From: Polytrichum commune
Taxonomy: Eukaryota > Streptophyta > Polytrichopsida > Polytrichales > Polytrichaceae
Assembly: GCA_950295325.1 (NCBI GenBank)
Contig: OX485805.1
Span: forward strand, 9,736,501-9,800,500
Reading direction: 5' to 3'
DNA: 64,000 nt
The position numbers and the translations under genes were made by a program. Positions 59,430-64,000 of this stretch are shown in pieces. The stretch's first letter is position 1, and each line of letters begins with the position of its first letter. The notes beneath the pieces were generated by a model that worked only from the letters and a program-made list of their open reading frames with translations, made no database searches and was not told the DNA's origin.

Positions 59430-60048
59430 TATCATTCTAGCTTACAAAACACCGACATTTCCTGTTTGTTGTTCTTTATTTTAAGAGTCACACTTACAAC
59501 TACTCGGTCAATGATCAGCGGACCTTAATCTCTCCAAAGTTAGGAACACAGACAACCATTTTGAGATAGAGGGAGTATCATTCTAGCTTACAAAACACTG
59601 ACATTTCTTGTTTGTTGTTCTTTATTTTAAGAGTCACACTTACAACTACTCGGTCAATGATCAGCGGACCTTAATCTCTCCAAAGTTAGGAACACGGACA
59701 ACCATTTCGGGACAGAGGGAGTATCATTCTAGCTTACAAAACACCGACATTTCCTGTTTGTTGTTCTTTATTTTAAGAGTCACACTTACAACTACTCGGT
59801 CAATGATCAGCGGACCTTAATCTCTCCAAAGTTAGGAACACAGACAACCATTTTGAGACAGAGGGTGTATCATTCTAGCTTACAAAACACTGACATTTCT
59901 TGTTTGTTGTTCTTTATTTTAAGAGTCACACTTACAACTACTCGGTCAATGATCAGCGGACCTTAATCTCGCCAAAGTTAGAAACACGGACAACCATTTT
60001 GGGACAGAGGGAGTATCATTCTAGCTTACAAAACACCGACATTTCCCG
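59430..60048. repeat. 146-bp tandem satellite built from the MITE right half
   Basis: The marker ATCATTCTAG recurs at 59,431, 59,577, 59,723, 59,869 and 60,015, exactly 146 bp apart. Each unit holds about 29 bp of non-MITE flank (ATCATTCTAGCTTACAAAAC on) plus about 117 bp of the MITE right half, up to the inverted repeat. Units alternate: 1 and 3 share ACCGACATTTCC and ACACAGACAACC; 2 and 4 share ACTGACATTTCT and ACACGGACAACC, which gives a 292-bp dimer. The open frames in the array are repeats of each other and not genes. Confidence 0.93.
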
Positions 60049-63000
60049 TTTTGTTTTTGTTAGAAAGGGCTCGGAGGGCTTTAGGTCGGGGTTTTCTCCC
60101 TTTACCCATTGCCCTTGTTCCTGAAAGACTGCTGATCATTTCATGACTTCGCCTTTTCGCGTGGGAGGCATCTCAAAAGGAAACTGGAGGCGCAAAGTCA
60201 GAGTGTCCACTGCTCCTCGCATTAATTTGTGCTTGTCCGAAGCTACTTGGTCGTAGTGTTCTTGTAGGGCTCACACTCCATAGCCATTGTGTCTTTAGAG
60301 GTCACGCTCTTGCAAAGGCCACCTCTTGATTTCCTGTTTTTTTATGCAAGATATACCTTGGGGAGGCCACGCATTGTAAGGTATTGACAACCACATGCGA
60401 AACATTTTAGGATGGAATAAAATCTAAAGGATAAAAAACTTTAAAAAAAAAGTATATAAACATAGGGCACTGTGAATAAGAGAATTGGGAGTATATAGAG
60501 TACATTCCACCAGAATATATACCCTCGTTTTCCTCGAAGAGTTCATAGAAGGCATCTTCCTATATAGCTTCAGCATAGCCCTAATTTAAATTCACATTTA
60601 CTAAGCCTTAACATAATAGCCATCCTTTACTTACATACTTTACTCTAGATAAAAATCCCTCCCTATGTGTATGATGCATGAAAGACATTCAAATAGTAAT
60701 CCCTTTTGTGCATCCATGTGATCATGTACGGAAACGTAGAGTGCACCCCCGGAGTTGGGGTGTTAAACTGGGTTGATTTGAGCGTGTTGGTTCATAACAT
60801 CAGAGAGCTTATTGTCTATGTTGCCTTTCCTATAACGGAGAGGCTATCCATGGTGCCAGAATCACATCCAATCGATTCCCGACACACCTTTAAGGAGAAT
60901 TTATGTGCAAGTTAGTCGGCATGTTGCACCAGTGTCGTGCCCCACGTGGTTGGCAGGTAGTAGGCCTGATAAAATTTGATAACACTTTAAAACTTTATTT
61001 TGAAAGCTAGAACACAGGGGTAATTCCCACGTGGTTGTTCAATCTTGCATAGTGAACAACAAGTAAAGTTGAGTACTATTCATTTTGCAAGGGTGACCCG
61101 ACAAAACACCCAATGCAAGGAAAGCAAAACCCTCGTGTTGAGTAGTGGTATGTTGACGAGGGGTGAGTATGGGTTGCTAATGTTTGAGAGTGGCTTCCTT
61201 AAAGACAACCATTAGCCATCTTTTCCGGGCCTTTTTTCACTCTCAAAGTTCATAGTCACCCGGTTGGTGTGAGGTGTCATGAATGATGAGGCCCCGAAAC
61301 TAAGGGGAAAAGACGGTCCGCAAGGGAAATACGTTGAAAAAGACGGCTCTTTATTGTATTTTGGAAAAATGAAGGAAGCCCATCCCACCAAACGGCCTAC
61401 CTAACAAAGATTCCACTAGACTCCACACCCAAAGTTTGGGTGCTTGTGAACGGGTGGTGGGCTATAAAAGGAAAGCATGTGGGGGTTCTTTCATGTGCCT
61501 TTTTTTTCTCTTCCCATAGATTAGAAATAAAGAAAATAAAATAAAATCCCTTTCGAGGTTCGGATGGGCAACCGCAATCCAATTGAATAGCTTCACATCA
61601 CGAGGTCATCCATTTAATGGTCGCACAAGGTCCCACATCGGAAGAAAGGATAAAAATAGCCACAACATGAGGTAGTCCATCGATGTCCAATGGAAGTGTT
61701 GTAGGTTGGTAGTTGGCTAAATGCAAAAGAGTGACGTCACTAGAGCATGCACCTTTGGTGAGTGACGGTGTAGGTATTCCGCGCATTTTGAGCGACTCAT
61801 GCCCGATGAAATGGCATTGATTTTAGAGTCTAGGAAGCCAAAAGGCTAATGGGGCTAAAAGTACATCAGTATGAATTCAAACCGGCTAATTTTTTAGAGG
61901 GGCAGAGTGCGGTAGTTTCTATGAGATAGAGATCAATGTCAACTAGATGATCCGATTGAAAGAAGGACTTGAGGCTCCCTAGTACGACATTCTCAAATGT
62001 TGAGGAAAATCTATTGCTAATGGGGCTATATAAGGGACACCCCAACACAAAGTATGCCTCGTTTTAACTATAAGGAAATGTTGCAGACTTGAACAATACT
62101 AGGGCTATGTGGTTTGTTCGTAAATATATCTACTGGGAGGATGAGAAAACTAATCCATTATCTGAAATTACTATTTGTAAACAAGTCTACTTTGAAAATG
62201 GTATCACCCAAATTAGTTCAATGACGATGATTTGACCCCATGGGATGGACTCTTCATGCCACGTACGAACTAACGTGAAACACGGTATTCATGAAAACAT
62301 CACATGGCACACAAATATGTCACAAATGCCGTCTTCTTGAAGACAAGGCTGGCTTGAATTGGTCTTTGAAGGCAACTTTTGCCAACTACATCCAGATGTA
62401 TTTAAAAAATCCTAGTAGCATGTGCAAGTGATAACAAGGGAAGGAGTCTTTTATGTCATGAATGTTATGTTCTTCATTGTTTTTTCAAACACTCTTGATA
62501 GCAATCACAATATAACAATCATGACATAAAAGAATGGTTTCTTACTCTATGAACTTGTACCATAGGCGGGTACAAAATTAGTTTCAAAATACACACTTTT
62601 CCAAAGTTGAAGTGCATTCCGCAACTTGAAGACTAGAAACTGAGTCGGCCTTGAAGCAACTCCTAGGTGTAGTAACTTTGCAACAAAGGAATCTAACATT
62701 TGTAAACTAGTGTAGACCTCATGTCATCATTAATCTCTCATCTACATTTAATCATGTGGAATCTCCCAAAAAAATCTTCTTTCCAACATCTATAATGCAT
62801 GGTTCATTAGTTCTATAACATAGGCAAGTCTCCCTCTTATTCAAAGCCCTGCATTATTTATAACAATAGACCAAACATATATGAGATGCTTAGGTAAACC
62901 TACATCTTTCACAAATTTTTCCTCACATGAATATTAAATGGCACCTTATCTTTCATTGGACTTTCCAGTGGTATGCCAATTAATCTCCCTTGCTTTCAAC

Positions 63001-64000
63001 TATGTGCCCTTGCCTTAATACAAGGGCAAGTGAAGTTGGGAAGCATTATGATTGTATATGGAAGTTATGTAGACATTGGCTAGGCCAACGCCAAACATGG
63101 AGATGGCTTAGCATCTTGTTCGCTTTCCCAACATTTCTCAAGTAAGGCTTGGTTAGTGCCACCTAGTAAACTTATAATTACATTGTCATCTCACATTACA
63201 TTTTTGATTGGTGGCTATACCATCCACGGCAAAATACCAACATGGCTTTATGTTCACACCACAAAGTAAGTTGCGCTTACCTCTAATGATAAGTCACAAC
63301 ACTACTTTGCATCAATGCTATCATAAAATTAATTGTATCTTTGCATGAGGGGATGTTCGGCCACGTGGCATGCCTCCATTGCCCATAATATCCACTCCCT
63401 CAATAGCATCCCCCACTTGGTAGCTAAAGCTTCTCTCCCCCATGTCCTAACCACTCATCGGGGAGATTTTTGGGCATAGTCGGCTGAGATCCTAGTGTTT
63501 GCAAGTCCTACCTAGTGTTTACATGTTTACATGTTGACATTTTTGGTTTTTCTTTATTAAATTGGAGTATATTCCATAAATTCTTCTAAAATGATTGGTA
63601 ATTTTCTTGCAGTTTTGAATTTGAACCGGTTATTTCTGAAACTCAACTGGTTCATCTGTAACTAATTGTCGGTTCTCCCTGATTATAGGTCCTTACTTAC
63701 CAACATAGAAGGGGGAGTTTCGATGTAAAATCTATCAACGTGTTGTTAACATAACATTACGTTGTTCACTTAGGGCCGGTTCACATGGGATCTCAAGTCC
63801 CACGTCCCACTCATGTTTGCCAGTCCCAACATGGAGTCAAAGTGCTAACTTTTGAATGTCAAGAAACCATTGAAATATGGTTAATTATTATTAAAGATGG
63901 ATCTTGATTATTTTATGCAAAAATATTCACGGGACTTGTTGGAGAGTTGGGTCTAGCTTTGTGCTCGACCCAACTCTCAACACAAGTCCTGAGCCTCACC
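60049..64000. other. intergenic DNA to the window end, no gene seen
   Basis: No coding region is recognised on either strand. TCCCACATCGG at about 61,631, a motif often seen in plant repeat and LTR sequences, hints at retroelement debris. A 22-bp-arm inverted repeat lies at 63,931-63,989. Confidence 0.4.
63931..63989. repeat. inverted repeat near the window end
   Basis: GAGAGTTGGGTC at 63,942-63,953 pairs perfectly with GACCCAACTCTC at 63,967-63,978; outer blocks GGACTTGT and ACAAGTCC also pair. It may be the interior of an element that runs past the window. Confidence 0.65.

Noticed and set aside
59430-60048. Regular repeat spacing that could suggest a CRISPR array
   Set aside because: The units are contiguous 146-bp copies with no unique spacers, in a plant nuclear setting, and clearly derive from a MITE.
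59316-60124. Three near-identical open frames of about 70 codons
   Set aside because: They fall in the 146-bp MITE-derived array and reflect the repeat, not a gene family.
1-64000. tRNA, rRNA or riboswitch genes
   Set aside because: None was recognised by eye; a tRNAscan or Infernal search would be decisive and could not be run here.

Overview
The window is nuclear DNA of a land plant. It holds five intron-rich protein genes of plant type, with GT-AG introns of about 80-1,900 bp, organelle-targeting leaders and long AT-rich gaps full of decayed transposons. The CTCCCTCC-ended MITEs, telo-boxes in promoters and the gene set (DExH helicase with ankyrin repeats, CRM-domain protein, Pol zeta, organellar GatC, CPBP protease) all fit a plant. 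The decayed TKL-kinase/TPR gene and the MULE-like element make me lean towards a bryophyte or other seedless plant, but that is a guess. No rRNA, tRNA, CRISPR array or bacterial operon was seen.

Layout. 1-8,875: 3' part of a nuclear DEIH-box RNA helicase (+), 16 exons. 10,020-12,180: relic of a kinase-TPR gene. 15,340-18,735: relic of a MULE-like transposase (-), split by an 814-bp insertion with 16-bp target duplications. 21,310-24,073: CRM-domain protein (+), three exons. 26,896-27,510: 25-bp and 64-bp tandem repeats. 28,089-44,412: REV3, the catalytic subunit of DNA polymerase zeta (+), 22 exons, about 2,718 aa. 46,280-47,797: organellar GatC (-), five exons. 48,389-51,142: CPBP (CAAX-type) membrane protease (+), head to head with gatC. 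53 kb to the end: no host gene recognised, but a clear MITE, a pogo/Tigger-like element with TA target duplications, a second TA-flanked MITE, a tandem duplication, and a MITE whose right half has grown into a 146-bp satellite.

The host genes do not form a pathway: they cover RNA unwinding, organellar RNA binding, translesion DNA synthesis, Gln-tRNA formation in organelles and a membrane protease. gatC and the CPBP gene may share a bidirectional promoter, and both products look organelle-targeted. I found no convincing new multi-gene system. The most unusual signals are in the repeats: a satellite born from a MITE, a triplicated splice-acceptor region inside the CPBP intron, and a nested retrotransposon-like insertion. 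Exon borders were set by eye from splice sites, reading phase and protein-family similarity recalled from memory; no alignment was run.
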